The notes: generated from the sequence alone by a model not told the origin. A DNA stretch of 64,000 nt from Closterium sp. Naga37s-1 (GCA_947471745.1 CANJKZ010000955.1:741501-805500); one strand, 5' to 3'. Positions 42,701 to 53,960 are shown, counted from the stretch's first letter. A program made the numbers and translations.

Positions 42701-43657
42701 ACGACTCCTGGTCATCGTCGATCGCTTAACGAAAATTGCGCATTTCGCACCATGTCGCACGACGATCACCGCCGAAGAAACTGCGAAGCTGTTCATCTCG
42801 ACCGTCGTCAGACTGCACGTGTTACCTTCGGCAATCATCAGCGACCGAGACCCGAAATTTACGTCGAAGTTCTGGCAGGAGACGTGGGCACAGTACGGCA
42901 CCTGCCTGCAGTTTTCGTCGTCTTACCACCCGCAAAATGACGGTTAGACAGAACGGACAAATCATACTATGGAGCAGTTGATTCGCACGAACTGCCCCGA
43001 CCTCACCAAGTGGGAAGATTTACTCCCCATGCTGGAATTTGCGTACAACAACGCGCCGTCTGCGACAACCAATCAGACGTCGTTCTACCTCAATTACGGG
43101 ATAGACCCCGTGGTACCCTCTTCAACGACCCCCGATAATCCGGTACCACGATCGCAGCAATTCGTCTCGGAACTTCAAGCAGCCCGCGACAAGGCAGCAG
43201 AGTTTATTCGGAAGGCTAATACTGTTGCCAGCCGCTACGCTGACAGGCATCAACGGAACTTACCCTTCCGTGACGGGCAGATGGTCCTCTTGGACACGAA
43301 GACTCTTCGCCTGCCCCGACCCGCAAAACTGCGTCCCCGCTACGTGGGACCCTTACGCATTATTCGGATGTTGACCCCAGTCATGACTGGAAAATCCACG
43401 ACGCTTTCCACGTCAGTCTGCTCCACTATTACGTGGCTCCGCAGTCGTCCGACATCGCCCGCCCCAAGATCGCGGCAAGTGTTCGGCCTGTGGCAGACCC
43501 GACACTGCAGCCCTGGAAGATTTTGAATCATCGCATCCGCTGGACGCCACGTCGATTTCCTCCTACGCTGACTCCTACGCCAAGTGAAGATGACACGTGG
43601 GTCCCCGCCGACTCACTCCAAGGCCACTCGGTACTACGGGATTATCTCTCCCGCTGA
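39716..43657 (+). pseudogene. Gypsy gag-pol remnant, unit 2
   Basis: Gag tail with the same TAG in the zinc knuckle (40152-40154), protease relic (VDGGVS), RT with [11 protein letters not shown] and VYLDD (41445-41459), RNase H (VVTDANDFAVGAVL), and integrase core (IVDRLTKIAHF, SYHPQNDG then TAG). A private change, CGAGGA to CGATGA, adds a TGA at about 40787, and the A-run near 40445 is one base shorter overall, so the protease frame reads further here than in unit 1. Lesions are otherwise shared, as expected for duplication of an already dead element. Confidence 0.85.
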
Positions 43658-43699
43658 CGCGTGCCTGACGTGGACCACCTTTCTTAAAGGGGGAGGTAG

Positions 43700-44000
43700 T
43701 GTAAGGAATTTTCCTAATTCCTTACTGAGGCACTCTGTGCGCGTACAATTCCAACTTTTGGAGTTCAGGCTCGATCCGACGATCTCGCCTTCCGAACGTC
43801 CCTCGGGTCGCCTACGGGTTTCCCAACCCCAAACCTGCACCCAACCATCTCACGACTCCGCGAACTCGGCCTAGCTAGCATTGCTATATTAGTCCTAGGC
43901 CTCGTTGTTAGCTCAGTAGTTGTAATCACTTCCGCGATATTGCATTCTGCGCACTCTTCTTTCGTACAACTCATAACAAGAAGTGTCTTTCACTGTTACA
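43700..44000 (+). repeat. Gypsy 3' LTR, unit 2 (about 301 bp)
   Basis: Corresponds to 19357-19657, with TGTAA/TTACA ends. The right boundary is provisional for the same reason. Confidence 0.55.
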
Positions 44001-44542
44001 TAGCAACTTCCGTACAATTATTGCCGCTTGAACGTCGTGCACTTGCCCCGTTATTGTATGGAGAGGGCCACAATTATATTTGTTGCTGCTTCCACCCAAG
44101 CTGCAATCTGAAGGAATCGAGCCGCAAGGTCCCGAGCCCCAACCTTCACTTCGCCAAACCACACGTTTGTTCCATGCCCATGGTCAGGAAGCTATTCACC
44201 GAACTTGCCGTATAAGGGTGGCCTGCCATACCAAACGAGCCAACAGCCAAGGCACCAAACCAGTATCCAAACCGAATCCTTCGTCAAACCATACGACACA
44301 CTTCGGTATCCGCCCATAACACGGTGCGCCCCGGCTTGTCCAATTCCTGCTCGTCACACCAACATATATGCATCGAGCCCAACCATCAACTAAAGAATCC
44401 GACTTGCTACCATTTAGCAAATTCACTCGCCACACACACTCTCCGTTTTGTTTTCTTCCACACACTTCCTAGTTCTCGCACAGTTGAGCTTTTTCGTTTA
44501 CGCATTTTCCCTCTTTCTCCAAAACGCAACTCAACTCGTCGC
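44001..44542 (+). other. Upstream region of PLAC8 copy 2
   Basis: Counterpart of 19658-20199, with the same CCAAT and ATATAT words at 44340-44369. No gene seen. Confidence 0.5.
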
Positions 44543-45898
44543 ATGGCTTACCCCGCACCGGCACCACCTATGGCTGCGCCTGTGCAATTTTCGCCAGCCC
44601 CAACCGGCACGTGGACGACGGGATGCTGCGGCTGCTTCGAGGACTGCGAAACCTGTAAGTTATTATCTACGGCCTGAAAATTACGAAGAGCAGTGCCTTG
44701 GAAAAATCCGTAGACGCTAAAGCGTATGAAGACATCAATTTGATGCTACTACCAGAAGACCACCCTGCCAAAATTCCGCCGTGTGGGCCGCGGAAAATCT
44801 CGACGCTGCGCGCCTTATGTTCTCTCCCTGCGTGCCTCCCTGCTCTACATTTCTATAATTTCTCCTCCACTGATGCTTGCTCCTGCACGAATCCGAACCC
44901 TCTGGCCATGTTTATTTTATAACCACCGTTTTGCGTGCTGTGGTTTCCCCCCTGCGTGGTCTACGGCCCCTGTTCTGCATGATTTTACAGGCTGCTGCGC
45001 TTACTTTTGCCCCTGCGTGGTCTTCGGCCGAGTCGCCGAGATCGCGTCGGATGGTAACGTCGGTAAGTAGGCTTGAGGTGAACGGGAACGTGGGAAATTA
45101 CGCCCCGGCTTCGCAAGCCGACATGCGATCATGGTGTCACGCTGGCAAAACAACAACATGCATCCTTGAGGCGAACGGGAACGTTCGATGATAGTATAAT
45201 GCCAAAAAACTTGAAGCTGAAGGTTTCATCACCAAGAGTTTTCTTTCTCACCCGTCTTTCAGTATTTTCACAAACATTTGTTTTCCTCTTCCCCTGTGTT
45301 CAGCGATGGAGGAGGCTTGCGCCTTGTGGTATCTCATCCAATGTTGCCTCTTCGCTGGATGCGTGTATTCGTTCGGTGAGTGCTCCTTGCAACAGTCTGG
45401 TCGATGCGTTGTGAATTAAAAGCAAAGAAATGGCGCTGGTGATAGTTTGTTCCTCGTTTCTAGCCCATTCGTATGCCGTCTCATCTCGTGCCAGCTCATC
45501 GTGTCATTTATGCCGTCGCCTATTTTCTCCACGTCCGTGCATTCATCCATCTATTCGTCCACCCGTTGGGCCTCCATCCGCCTTACCCAGGCTTCCGAAC
45601 CAAGCTGAGGGCGAAGTACAACCTGCCTGGGGATTCGGTGAACGACCTTTTCTTGCACTGGTGCTGCCAGTGCTGCGCCTACTCCCAAGAATACCGCGAG
45701 CTGAAGAACCGCGGATGGATTCCTGCGGATGGTGAGTTCATAACTGTCGTCATTTTTTTTTCACTGCCTTATGTGTCCCTTGTTCATGGTTCAAAACCTT
45801 AACCTTGATCTCTTCTTGCACCAACAGGTTACAGAGCTAACATCATGAGGTTTCAAGCAAGAAATGTACCACCTCAGGATCAGTTCATGAGGAAGTAG
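44543..45898 (+). CDS. PLAC8 (FW2.2/CNR-like) protein, five exons, copy 2
   Basis: Exons 44543-44654, 44991-45062, 45304-45375, 45591-45731 and 45828-45898, encoding the same 155 aa as copy 1; I see no exon difference, and one C-to-T change in intron 1. All splice sites are kept. The signature CC-X4-CPC, FGRVAEI and QEYREL are present. Upstream flank is shared with copy 1 back through the gypsy element, so the promoter should be equivalent; downstream, copia F now sits about 965 bp after the stop. If this is a true duplication, the locus has doubled dosage of a predicted membrane protein. Confidence 0.88.
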
Positions 45899-46863
45899 AG
45901 TTTTCCAGGAAGAGGCACTTCCCCAATTTGCTTTAGCTGCAAACTGCCATGTAACAACTTTCAATAAGGTGTTTGTATGGAATGAGATGCATCCTTCAAT
46001 AGGTGTTTCGTAAATAGCCTTCTGAAGGATAAGCAAAGAATGGACAAGGCCAGTCTAACAAAAGTGTAGAGGTGGTTGTGCCTTGTGGTTGTGCAGAGGT
46101 GTGTAGAGTAGTTTCTTGAAGTTCATGTTCAAGCATCATCAGCGGTGTTCCTTATGCAGCGTATATCCTCGTGCGCGAATCTCTTGGTTCCCTGACCCAA
46201 AGGGCATCGTTGGCCTTAGGGCGCGTAACCATTTTGTCCCTGACGGTTTGTTTGTTGGACAGTCCGTTCTAAATGGTGGTTACTATTGTCGTGCAAGTTC
46301 GCATAGTAGTTCGCACGTAACTCTATGACGTCAGCATCGCAACATTACCGTGTGGAACTTTTAACACAAAATGGTGGGAATCAAGCAAACGCACGGTTTC
46401 GGTTCATCAGAAACGAACTGATCAAATATGGCGACTTGTGGTTGGCGAACGAATAGACGCTGAGTTTGCGGGAACTGTCGAAACATTTTTTTTTTTTTAT
46501 GGCTGCCAAAATGACCGTAGATTGTGTTTCAAATTTTGAATCCGAGCCGCCAAAGTAGCTGTACGAAACTCGTGAATGTCGCTTGATTTCGTAACATCTC
46601 TCAAGTTCGCGAGTATTCAAAACTTCGAAACAAATTCAACTCGATGGTTTGAGTATTCGAGTTCTGTTTCGATAAACAGACGGTTCCATATCGGAAACGG
46701 AACCGTCCATTATCGAACGTTCGTTTCTGAACGTAACTTCAAGAAAAACCAAAATGGTTACGCGCCCTTATGCCACACGGCGTATTAACGTGCATGTCTC
46801 AGAGCCCAATCGAGCATGACTGAGCCACCACCACAACCACAAGGCGTCATACACACACTACCA
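45899..46863. other. 3' flank of PLAC8 copy 2 up to copia F
   Basis: Counterpart of 21556-22520, including the T-run and inverted-repeat cluster (46664-46723). It ends in TACCA, the left target duplication of F. No gene seen. Confidence 0.5.
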
Positions 46864-46995
46864 TGAGAAGATTTGATCAAGAATGAATGAACTATGAAAT
46901 GAAGTGAGTACAAATATGAAACCCTAATTGGTTGTACCCCCTATGGGATACCCCACTATAGCCTACACAACAGCATAAGCTACAATGTTCTGACA
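46864..46995 (-). repeat. 3' LTR of copia F (132 bp)
   Basis: TGAGAAGATTTG to GTTCTGACA on the plus strand, identical to 54084-54215. Confidence 0.96.
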
Positions 46996-47020
46996 CACCC
47001 CCATAGGCAAAGTGGGGGAG
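46996..47020 (-). promoter_or_regulatory. Polypurine tract block of copia F
   Basis: Identical to the block in A, B, D and E although the adjoining LTR differs. 47021-47207 is the 3' untranslated stretch, with TATATATATG near 47180. Confidence 0.75.
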
Positions 47021-47207
47021 AACAAGGGGTCACAAGACCAGTCAAGCAAAGCAAAGTAAAGCAAGCTCAGGGTGGATCACAAAGTCACCACACAGTCCGA
47101 GCACAGGGTCAAGGCCACACGGCCAGTTCACATGCAAGAGTACACACATATATATAAAGCTAGACAAGCAAGAGCAGGTATATATATATGTGAGAGTACA
47201 AGCAAGG

Positions 47208-50200
47208 TCAAGAGGAGAGCAAGTGAGGCAAGACGGGCACAAGACCCAGCTGAGTGCAGAAGCGCTGATGATCACAAGGCGGAAGTGCCTTGGTGAAGAC
47301 ATCAGCAGTGTTGGCCTCAGAGGCCACGTACGCAAGCCGCAACTGTCCACGTTGCTGTAGCTCACGAGCAAGGAAGTAGCGGAGAGCAATGTGCTTTGTT
47401 CTGTGCTCCAGTCGCTGCTCTCGACACAAGGCCAGCATGGCCTTGTTGTCTACGTACAGGACTGGAGGAGAACGAGGCGGCTCTCCAAGGTCGGTCAGCA
47501 GGTAGGTGAGCCAGCGAAGCTCCTGTGCAGCCATGGCCCCGGCGTAGATCTCAGCCTCACAACTCGAGCCAAGAACAGAAGACGAGCGAGTAGCCCGCCA
47601 CGAAACAGAGCCGGAACCAAGGCTGAAGGTGTAACCCTGTGACGACCGCTGCGTAGCCTGTTCGTCAGCCCAAGAAGCGTCCGCGTGCCCAGTGAGGACC
47701 ACTGGACTCCGCCCTCCAAGCACTAGCCCCATGCCCGACGTACTGCACAAGTAGCGCAACACCCTCTTCGCTGCAGCCATGTGCTCTGGTCTGTGTCTCC
47801 CAGGAGCAACATAGCGTGCAAGAATGCTAAGAGGGTATGCAAGGTCAGGTCGTGTGCAGGTCATCAGGTACATGAGGCAGCCAACAAGCTCTGGGTACGG
47901 GCCACTCGACTCTACGGACTCATCCGAAGGCAGAGCTGAGAGCGAGTGGCGAGTAGACAGAGGAGTGGCCTGAGGCGAGGAGTACGTGAAGCCGAAGCGC
48001 TGAAGGACCTGCTGCACCATGTGTGACTGAGTCAGGGTAATGGTGCGGCGTGCTCTGTCCCGGGTGATCTGCAAGCCAAGGTAGCTGCGCAGTTCACCCA
48101 GGTCTGTGCACGTGTGTCTCTTCTGCAGCTCGGACTTCACGTAGGCGAGTCCAGCAGTGTCAGCTGTGGCAAAGACCAAGTCGTCGACGTACACGAGGAT
48201 GTAGAACGGCGGCAGAGAGGTGTCGGTGCGTAGAAACAGCGACGGGTCGGCAGTAGAAGGAGCAAACCCAAGAGCCGCAAGCGTAGTCCTCAGTGTGTCG
48301 TGCCACTCACGTGGCGCCTGGCGGAGACCGTAGACTGGACGCCGGAGACTCCACTGGGTACCAGGAGGGAAAGACCCAGTGAAGCCAGGTGGGCGACGCA
48401 GCCAGATCTCCTCGTGCAGGCTGCCCTGCAAGAAAGCTGTGCTGAAGTCAAGAGAGTGCAGCTCGTAGTCACGGTGAGCAGCAACGTGCAGCAGTACCCG
48501 AAGAGTGGTCATCTTCGGGGTGGGGGAGAAGGTCTGAAAGTAGTCAACTCCCTGCCGCTGACTGAAGCCACGAGCCACGTAACGCGCCTTGAAGACAGGC
48601 GGAGAACCCGGCGGCCGCTTCACCCTGAAGATCCACATGCCACTGACGATGTTCGCCCCAGGAGGGGGGACAGCGTCAACATAGGTGCCTGTGGACTTCC
48701 AGGAAGCCATCTCTGCATCCATAGCTGCCTGCCACTGAGAGGAGTAGGGACCCTCTATCGCCTCCGCGTAAGAGCGCGGAGTCGGGATGTCAAGTGCATC
48801 CGGGTCTCCCTCAGGGGTAAGCAGTACGGACACGAGATGAGGTGAGGCAGCTGCCAGACACTGGAACTCCTCCTGCCTGTCCTCAAGGACGTCCGTGCCA
48901 AGGGCACACTCACCCCCGACGGACGGAGGACAGACAGACTCAGACTCAGCGACAAGACTAGCAGCGTAGTCTAAGCGACAGCGAGCAGCAAAGTCGACGA
49001 GCTCAGTAACGAGAGCAGACGCAGCAGTAGACTCGAAAGAAGGGTCAGTGACAACAGTAGCAAGGAGACGTGTGACAGTAGGACTGGCAGCACGAAGGGA
49101 GTCCGACTCCGGGTCAGGAAGAGCAGGAAGAGAGGACTCAGGAGGAGAAGGCAAAGGGGCACGCAGAGGAGCAGTGGACGGACGCAGAGACATCCGGTGC
49201 GTGCCAGGGACAGGAGGAGGACGCTGACGCGAACCGCGACCACTAGTGCGAGCAGCACGGATAGGCGACGCAGGGCGAGACGCAGGCTCACGACGCTTAG
49301 CCAGAACTCCAGTAGGACCAGTGTAGGGAGAAGGAGCAGGCAAAGGGGAGGTAGGCTGCAACTGTAGCTGGGACGAGACAGGCTGTGGACACTCTAAGGG
49401 AGGAGGAGGACCAGTAGAAGGTGGAAGACCAAGAACCTGCTGCAGGAGTGGAACGAAGTACGGTCGAGGCCGCGCGGCGACGCTAGAAGCAGCAGGGACA
49501 GCACCAGAACCCTCAGCAGGAGCACCCGCTCCAGCAGTATCACCAGTAGCTCCAGAACCTCCAGCAGCACCAGGAGCACCCCCAGCAGGACTGCCAGCGG
49601 TAGTCTCAGCGCCAACACCCTCAGCAGCACCAGCTCCAGTGCACCCAGGACGAGCACCTCCGGGACCCGCGACCGCAGCACCCTCAGCAGCCGAAGGACC
49701 TCCAGCACCAGCAGCACGCCTCCAGCGCCGGGCAAACCACTCACGCAGCTCCTGTGGAGAAAGTGGCTCCCGGCGAGACGAAGCACTCGGAGAACCTCCA
49801 GGCGGAGCACCTCCAGGCTCAGCACCCCCAGGCGTAGCACCCCTAGGCTCAGCACCCCCAGACGTAGCACCCCTAGGCTCAGCACCCCTAGGCTGAGCAC
49901 CCCCAGACTCAGCACCCCCAGGCTCAGCACCCCCAGGCTCAGCACCCCGAGGCTCAGCACCCCCAGGCTCAGCACCCCTAGGCTCAGCACCCCCAGACGT
50001 AGCACCCCCAGGCCCAGCACCCCTAGGCTCCGCACCCCCAGGCACAGCACCCCCAGCCTCAGCACCCTCAGCAGCACCAGAGTCACCAGTGACCTCGACA
50101 GGCTCGACTGCGTCTACCTGGGACACACCTGAAGGGGCAGGACCCTGAGGGGGGAGGGGGTCTACCTGGGGGGGACCTGGTACCAGGAAGAGTGGGGGTG

Positions 50201-53177
50201 GGGGGAGGGACGGAGTGCGGTAGGGGAAGAGGCGGTAGTAGGGGACCGACTCGTCAAACGTGACGTCCTGGGAGGACAGAACACGGCGAGAGGTGGGGTG
50301 GTAAAACTGCCACCCAGGCGCGTCAGGGGGGAACCCCAGGAAGACGCAAGGAGCAGCACGAGGGGATAGTTTGTCCGCAGACAGGTCGCGGACAAACGCC
50401 CGAGATCCCCAGACCCGGAACGCCGACGCATCGCCAACCTTCCCCGTCCACAGCAAGGCTGGGGAGGTCTCCGGCCTGGAGACCCTGGGGTGGAGGTTGA
50501 TCTGATGCGCCGCGTACCTCACCGCAAACGGCCACAGAAAATGGGGGGCAGCTGCATGCATCATAGACGTACGAGCGACGTCCATGACCATGCCAATGCG
50601 GTGCTCAGCAATCCCATTTTGCTGCGGTGAGTCCGGAAGCGTGAAGGTCTGACGGATGCCCCGCGCACGACAGTAGGCACGCAGAAGGCCAGAGGAGAAC
50701 TCTCCGCCTCTGTCCGAGTGCAGACGCAGAACAGGAAAGTCCGAGCCGAAGCTCTGCCTGAGCTGGAGACGAGCTGCACGGATCCAGTCGATCAGCACCT
50801 CAGTGACATCACCCTTGCTGCGCAAGGGGAAGACTGTGGTGTAACGCGAGTAGTCGTCAACAACGAGCAGGAAGTAGCGCTCGTGACCCTGTCCACGGAC
50901 GCGGGCTGGGCCCCACACATCCATGTGAAGTGTCTGCAACGGGGCCTCTGTCGGAGGGAACTGGGAGGAGTGAGGGGCAGCACGCTGGCGCCCCTCGACA
51001 CAGGGGACACAGGCAGGGCCAGGGCCCTGAGGAAGGGGAGGGAGGGACCGGGGGAGACCGGACACAAGAAGACGGGAGGCCATACCTCTGAGCCGAAGCA
51101 GAGAGGGGTGGCCAAGGCGGTGGTGCCAGAGGAGAGTCTCGTGAGACAGGAGACGACACGAACAGGGGGCAGACTCAGGACCAGACCTGGACGCCGCAGC
51201 AAACACCTGACCCGACGTAGCTACCCTACCAGACTCAGCAACTGGAGGAGACGCAGTGGTCAGAGTGTACAGGCTCGACCCCGGCTGACGAGTAAACGTA
51301 GCCAGGTGTCGGCCTGTGCTAGCCTCTGTACAGTGCGTCACCCGCTGACGCGCAGGAGTGAACTGGTGTACACCCGCATCCTGGAGGTCAGCACCACTCA
51401 CCAGGTTCGTAGAGAACGAGGGGAGGTAGAGACCAGACAGGGTGCCAGAGGGAGCCGCCGGACACGGGAGGACTGTGGAGAAGCGAGACAGGACAGGACC
51501 CCCAGAGGGGTCAGCCAGAGACACTGCAACCGGCCGACTCAGCGGTGTGAGTGTGGTGCAGTCCCGAAAGAAGGAGCGAGAGGCCCCAGAGTCAAGGGTG
51601 AAGGTGAGGGAGGCCGAAGCCGACGTAGTACCTGAGAGCGCAGACTCACCAGTACCTGAGGACGCAGACACACGGGCACCTAGAGCAGCAGCGTCGCAAG
51701 CACCTAGGGCAGCAGCCTCACCAGGACCTAGCGCAGCAGTCTCAATGCCCGGATCGGGCTGGAAACACCGGTAACAGTCACCCTCATCACTAATAGACAC
51801 AGCATACATGGCAGAGAGAATAGCATCAAAGTCAAGATCATAGATGGCAACACCCGCCCTGGACAGCTCGCCCCAGCGAGGGATCTCTGAGGCCTCCGGG
51901 AACTGGTGACGCCACGCGTCCGTCAGGCGGCCAAAGCAGCGCTGGGTGAGGTGGGCACCCCCACACTGCTCACCCGCACGGTCGCCGGTGCGCAAAACGT
52001 AGGAGCACGGACCAAAACCCCCACCCCGCTGACGCGCAGTGTACCACTCACGAAGCTGCTGAGGGGACAGGGTGTCACGACCACGCTGCAGCTGCTGGCG
52101 CGAGCCACCACCGGAGCCACTCCTCTGCGAAGACCCGCGACCAGCACCACCGCCACCCCCGCTGCCTCCGCCGCCTCCGCCGCCTCCGCTACTGCCGCCG
52201 CCTCCGCCTCCGCCTCCACCGCCGCCTCCTCCGCCACCTCCGCTCCCACCGCCACCGCCGCCGCCACCTCCACCTCCACTGCCGCCACCGACCCCTCCAC
52301 CCCCACCTCCACTCCCACCGCCACCCCCACTCCCCCCACTGCCGCCACCTCCACCTCCACCGCCCCCGCTCGCTCCTCCAGCGCCCTTGCCCCCCTTGCC
52401 CTTGCCAGAGCGGCGTCTCCCGCTAGGGGCAGACGCCACACCGACCGACTCAAGACCAAGGAGGTCGGCCGCAGCAGCAGAGGCAACAGAGGGCAGAAGG
52501 GGGGAGGGGGAACACCCCTCAAAGATGGGGGTGCGCGGGTCACCACGAGAGGCCCCTACAGCGACTATGCTCTTCTCGGCCGCTAGGAGGGACTTCTCGA
52601 GGAGGTCAACAGTGAGAGTGGTGGGACAGACAGAGAGAAAGTGGTCCCTGACTACGCGAAGAGAGTCAGGAAGGCGAGTGACTATGTAGTAAAGAGTGAT
52701 GTACATGGGGGGGGGGTTCTTGGCGCAGAAGTCAGGAGGGAGTGCAGCTCGGTAGCGAGTGTCACTAGTGCGGAGGTGCGTAATGAGGTCAGCGACTGTG
52801 GGAAAGGCAGCAATGTCAGGAAAGAGGTACGGTAGCATGAGACGGCTCAGTGCAGCAGTGGCAGGGGAGGAGTAGCGCGCAACTACAGCGTCGTACAAGG
52901 TCTGAGCACTCTTGTACTGACTAAAGTGCGCACGCTCGGAGGTAGGGAGGTGGCGACGCACAGCAAGACGTGCAGCAGCGTCGCGCGTGGCCCACTGGGA
53001 GCGAACAGTGGCGTCAGCATCAGCAGCAGGGGCAGTGGAGGCGCCAGAGGTGAGGTCAAAGAGAGAGAGGCCGTCTGCCCTATCGCACTGTAAGAACAGC
53101 TGCAGGTCATCTAACCAGACCTCAAAGTCAACGGCCCGACCCTCACCGTCAAAGACAAGAACACTAGGGGTGGCCAT
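47208..53177 (-). CDS. Copia F gag-pol polyprotein, 1,989 aa
   Basis: Single frame from ATG 53177 (MATPSVLVF). Gag spans about residues 1-250, a poly-Gly/Ser tract about 255-350. A zinc-knuckle-like motif has Cys391, Cys405, His409 and Cys414 (C-X13-C-X3-H-X4-C) in place of the canonical CX2CX4HX4C. Protease has LDSGASRSFF with Asp529. GAG-pre-integrase has HHRLGHPSL and PCVEGRQ. Integrase has Asp753, Asp822 and Glu858, with standard D,D(35)E spacing. A long GGAEPRGAEP linker precedes RT, which has YVDD at 1663-1666. RNase H has DASWADEQ, EAEIYA and YVDNKA, ending ADVFTKALP. All catalytic residues are present, so this element may supply enzymes to B-like deletion derivatives. Confidence 0.95.
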   Translation of the reverse strand: MATPSVLVFDGEGRAVDFEVWLDDLQLFLQCDRADGLSLFDLTSGASTAPAADADATVRSQWATRDAAARLAVRRHLPTSERAHFSQYKSAQTLYDAVVARYSSPATAALSRLMLPYLFPDIAAFPTVADLITHLRTSDTRYRAALPPDFCAKNPPPMYITLYYIVTRLPDSLRVVRDHFLSVCPTTLTVDLLEKSLLAAEKSIVAVGASRGDPRTPIFEGCSPSPLLPSVASAAAADLLGLESVGVASAPSGRRRSGKGKGGKGAGGASGGGGGGGGGSGGSGGGGGSGGGGGGVGGGSGGGGGGGGGGGSGGGGGGGGGGGGGGGGSSGGGGGGGGSGGGGGAGRGSSQRSGSGGGSRQQLQRGRDTLSPQQLREWYTARQRGGGFGPCSYVLRTGDRAGEQCGGAHLTQRCFGRLTDAWRHQFPEASEIPRWGELSRAGVAIYDLDFDAILSAMYAVSISDEGDCYRCFQPDPGIETAALGPGEAAALGACDAAALGARVSASSGTGESALSGTTSASASLTFTLDSGASRSFFRDCTTLTPLSRPVAVSLADPSGGPVLSRFSTVLPCPAAPSGTLSGLYLPSFSTNLVSGADLQDAGVHQFTPARQRVTHCTEASTGRHLATFTRQPGSSLYTLTTASPPVAESGRVATSGQVFAAASRSGPESAPCSCRLLSHETLLWHHRLGHPSLLRLRGMASRLLVSGLPRSLPPLPQGPGPACVPCVEGRQRAAPHSSQFPPTEAPLQTLHMDVWGPARVRGQGHERYFLLVVDDYSRYTTVFPLRSKGDVTEVLIDWIRAARLQLRQSFGSDFPVLRLHSDRGGEFSSGLLRAYCRARGIRQTFTLPDSPQQNGIAEHRIGMVMDVARTSMMHAAAPHFLWPFAVRYAAHQINLHPRVSRPETSPALLWTGKVGDASAFRVWGSRAFVRDLSADKLSPRAAPCVFLGFPPDAPGWQFYHPTSRRVLSSQDVTFDESVPYYRLFPYRTPSLPPPPLFLVPGPPQVDPLPPQGPAPSGVSQVDAVEPVEVTGDSGAAEGAEAGGAVPGGAEPRGAGPGGATSGGAEPRGAEPGGAEPRGAEPGGAEPGGAESGGAQPRGAEPRGATSGGAEPRGATPGGAEPGGAPPGGSPSASSRREPLSPQELREWFARRWRRAAGAGGPSAAEGAAVAGPGGARPGCTGAGAAEGVGAETTAGSPAGGAPGAAGGSGATGDTAGAGAPAEGSGAVPAASSVAARPRPYFVPLLQQVLGLPPSTGPPPPLECPQPVSSQLQLQPTSPLPAPSPYTGPTGVLAKRREPASRPASPIRAARTSGRGSRQRPPPVPGTHRMSLRPSTAPLRAPLPSPPESSLPALPDPESDSLRAASPTVTRLLATVVTDPSFESTAASALVTELVDFAARCRLDYAASLVAESESVCPPSVGGECALGTDVLEDRQEEFQCLAAASPHLVSVLLTPEGDPDALDIPTPRSYAEAIEGPYSSQWQAAMDAEMASWKSTGTYVDAVPPPGANIVSGMWIFRVKRPPGSPPVFKARYVARGFSQRQGVDYFQTFSPTPKMTTLRVLLHVAAHRDYELHSLDFSTAFLQGSLHEEIWLRRPPGFTGSFPPGTQWSLRRPVYGLRQAPREWHDTLRTTLAALGFAPSTADPSLFLRTDTSLPPFYILVYVDDLVFATADTAGLAYVKSELQKRHTCTDLGELRSYLGLQITRDRARRTITLTQSHMVQQVLQRFGFTYSSPQATPLSTRHSLSALPSDESVESSGPYPELVGCLMYLMTCTRPDLAYPLSILARYVAPGRHRPEHMAAAKRVLRYLCSTSGMGLVLGGRSPVVLTGHADASWADEQATQRSSQGYTFSLGSGSVSWRATRSSSVLGSSCEAEIYAGAMAAQELRWLTYLLTDLGEPPRSPPVLYVDNKAMLALCREQRLEHRTKHIALRYFLARELQQRGQLRLAYVASEANTADVFTKALPPCDHQRFCTQLGLVPVLPHLLSS

Positions 53178-53239
53178 GACCCTAGACGACTAGCAGCGCA
53201 AACAGTAGGGTGAGGGCAGTGCAGTGAAAAGGCGCTGTG

Positions 53240-53960
53240 CTCACCAGACAGGGCAGGTCGGGCGGCCCGGAAGAAGGGCGGCGCGGCGGCTCGGCGGCTC
53301 AGCTGCTGGGCGGCTCGGCTGCTGGGTGGCTCGGTTGCTGGGCGGCTCGGTTGCTGGGCGACTCGGCTGCTGGGCGGCTCGGCTGCTGGGCGGCTCGGCT
53401 GCAGGGCGGCTCGGCTGCTCTGCTGTCGGGCGGCTCGGCTGGTGGGCGGCCGGGCGGCTCGGCTGCAGTGCGGCTCGGCGGCGGGGCGGCTCGGCTGCTC
53501 TGCTGCTGGGCGGCTCGGCCGCTGTAGAGGAGTGGCAGCGGGGCCGCTTGATAGGGCGGCAGGGCCGCTGCAGAGAAGCGGCGGGGCCGCTGGGTAGGGC
53601 GGCGGGGCCGCGAGATAGAGCAGCGGGGTCGCGTGGTAGAGTGGCGGGGCCGCGCGATGGGGCAGCGGGGCCGCGAGGAAGGGCGGCGGGGCCGATAGGT
53701 AGGGCGGCGGGGCCGCGCGATGGGGCGGCGGGGCCGCGAGGAAGGGCGGCGGGGCCGCTAGGTAGGGCAGCGGGGCCGCGCGATGGGGCGGCGGGGCCGC
53801 GAGGAAGGGCGGCGGGGCCGCTAGGTAGGGCGGCGGGGCCGCGCGATGGGGCGGCGGGGCCGTGATGGGGCGGCGGGGCCGCTAGGTAGGGAGGCGGCGG
53901 GGCCGCGAAGACGGGCGGCGGGGCCGCTGAGACGGGTGGCGGGGCCGCAGTGAAGGGCCG
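53240..53960 (-). repeat. Tandem-repeat leader of copia F
   Basis: Two arrays: about 53280-53525, repeats of GGGCGGCTCGGCTGCT (about 20 bp), and about 53570-53930, a 21-bp unit around GGCGGGGCCGC (starts at 53709, 53730, 53751 and onward). In element orientation both are C-rich. The plus-strand frame over it is low-complexity and not a gene. Confidence 0.85.

Larger units (their letters stand above)
39716..44000 (+). mobile_element. Ty3/gypsy element, unit 2, 5'-truncated
   Basis: Same truncated element as 15372-19657, with 3' LTR 43700-44000 and polypurine tract just before it. Confidence 0.9.

Noticed and set aside
51906-52689. Long plus-strand Pro-rich and Ala-Ser-rich frames opposite copia F gag
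   Set aside because: They are antisense readings of the poly-Gly tract; repetitive GGN codons leave the other frames open by composition.
53224-53865. 213-codon frame over the copia F leader
   Set aside because: The 21-bp repeat period keeps the frame open without selection. The sequence is untranslated leader between primer site and gag.
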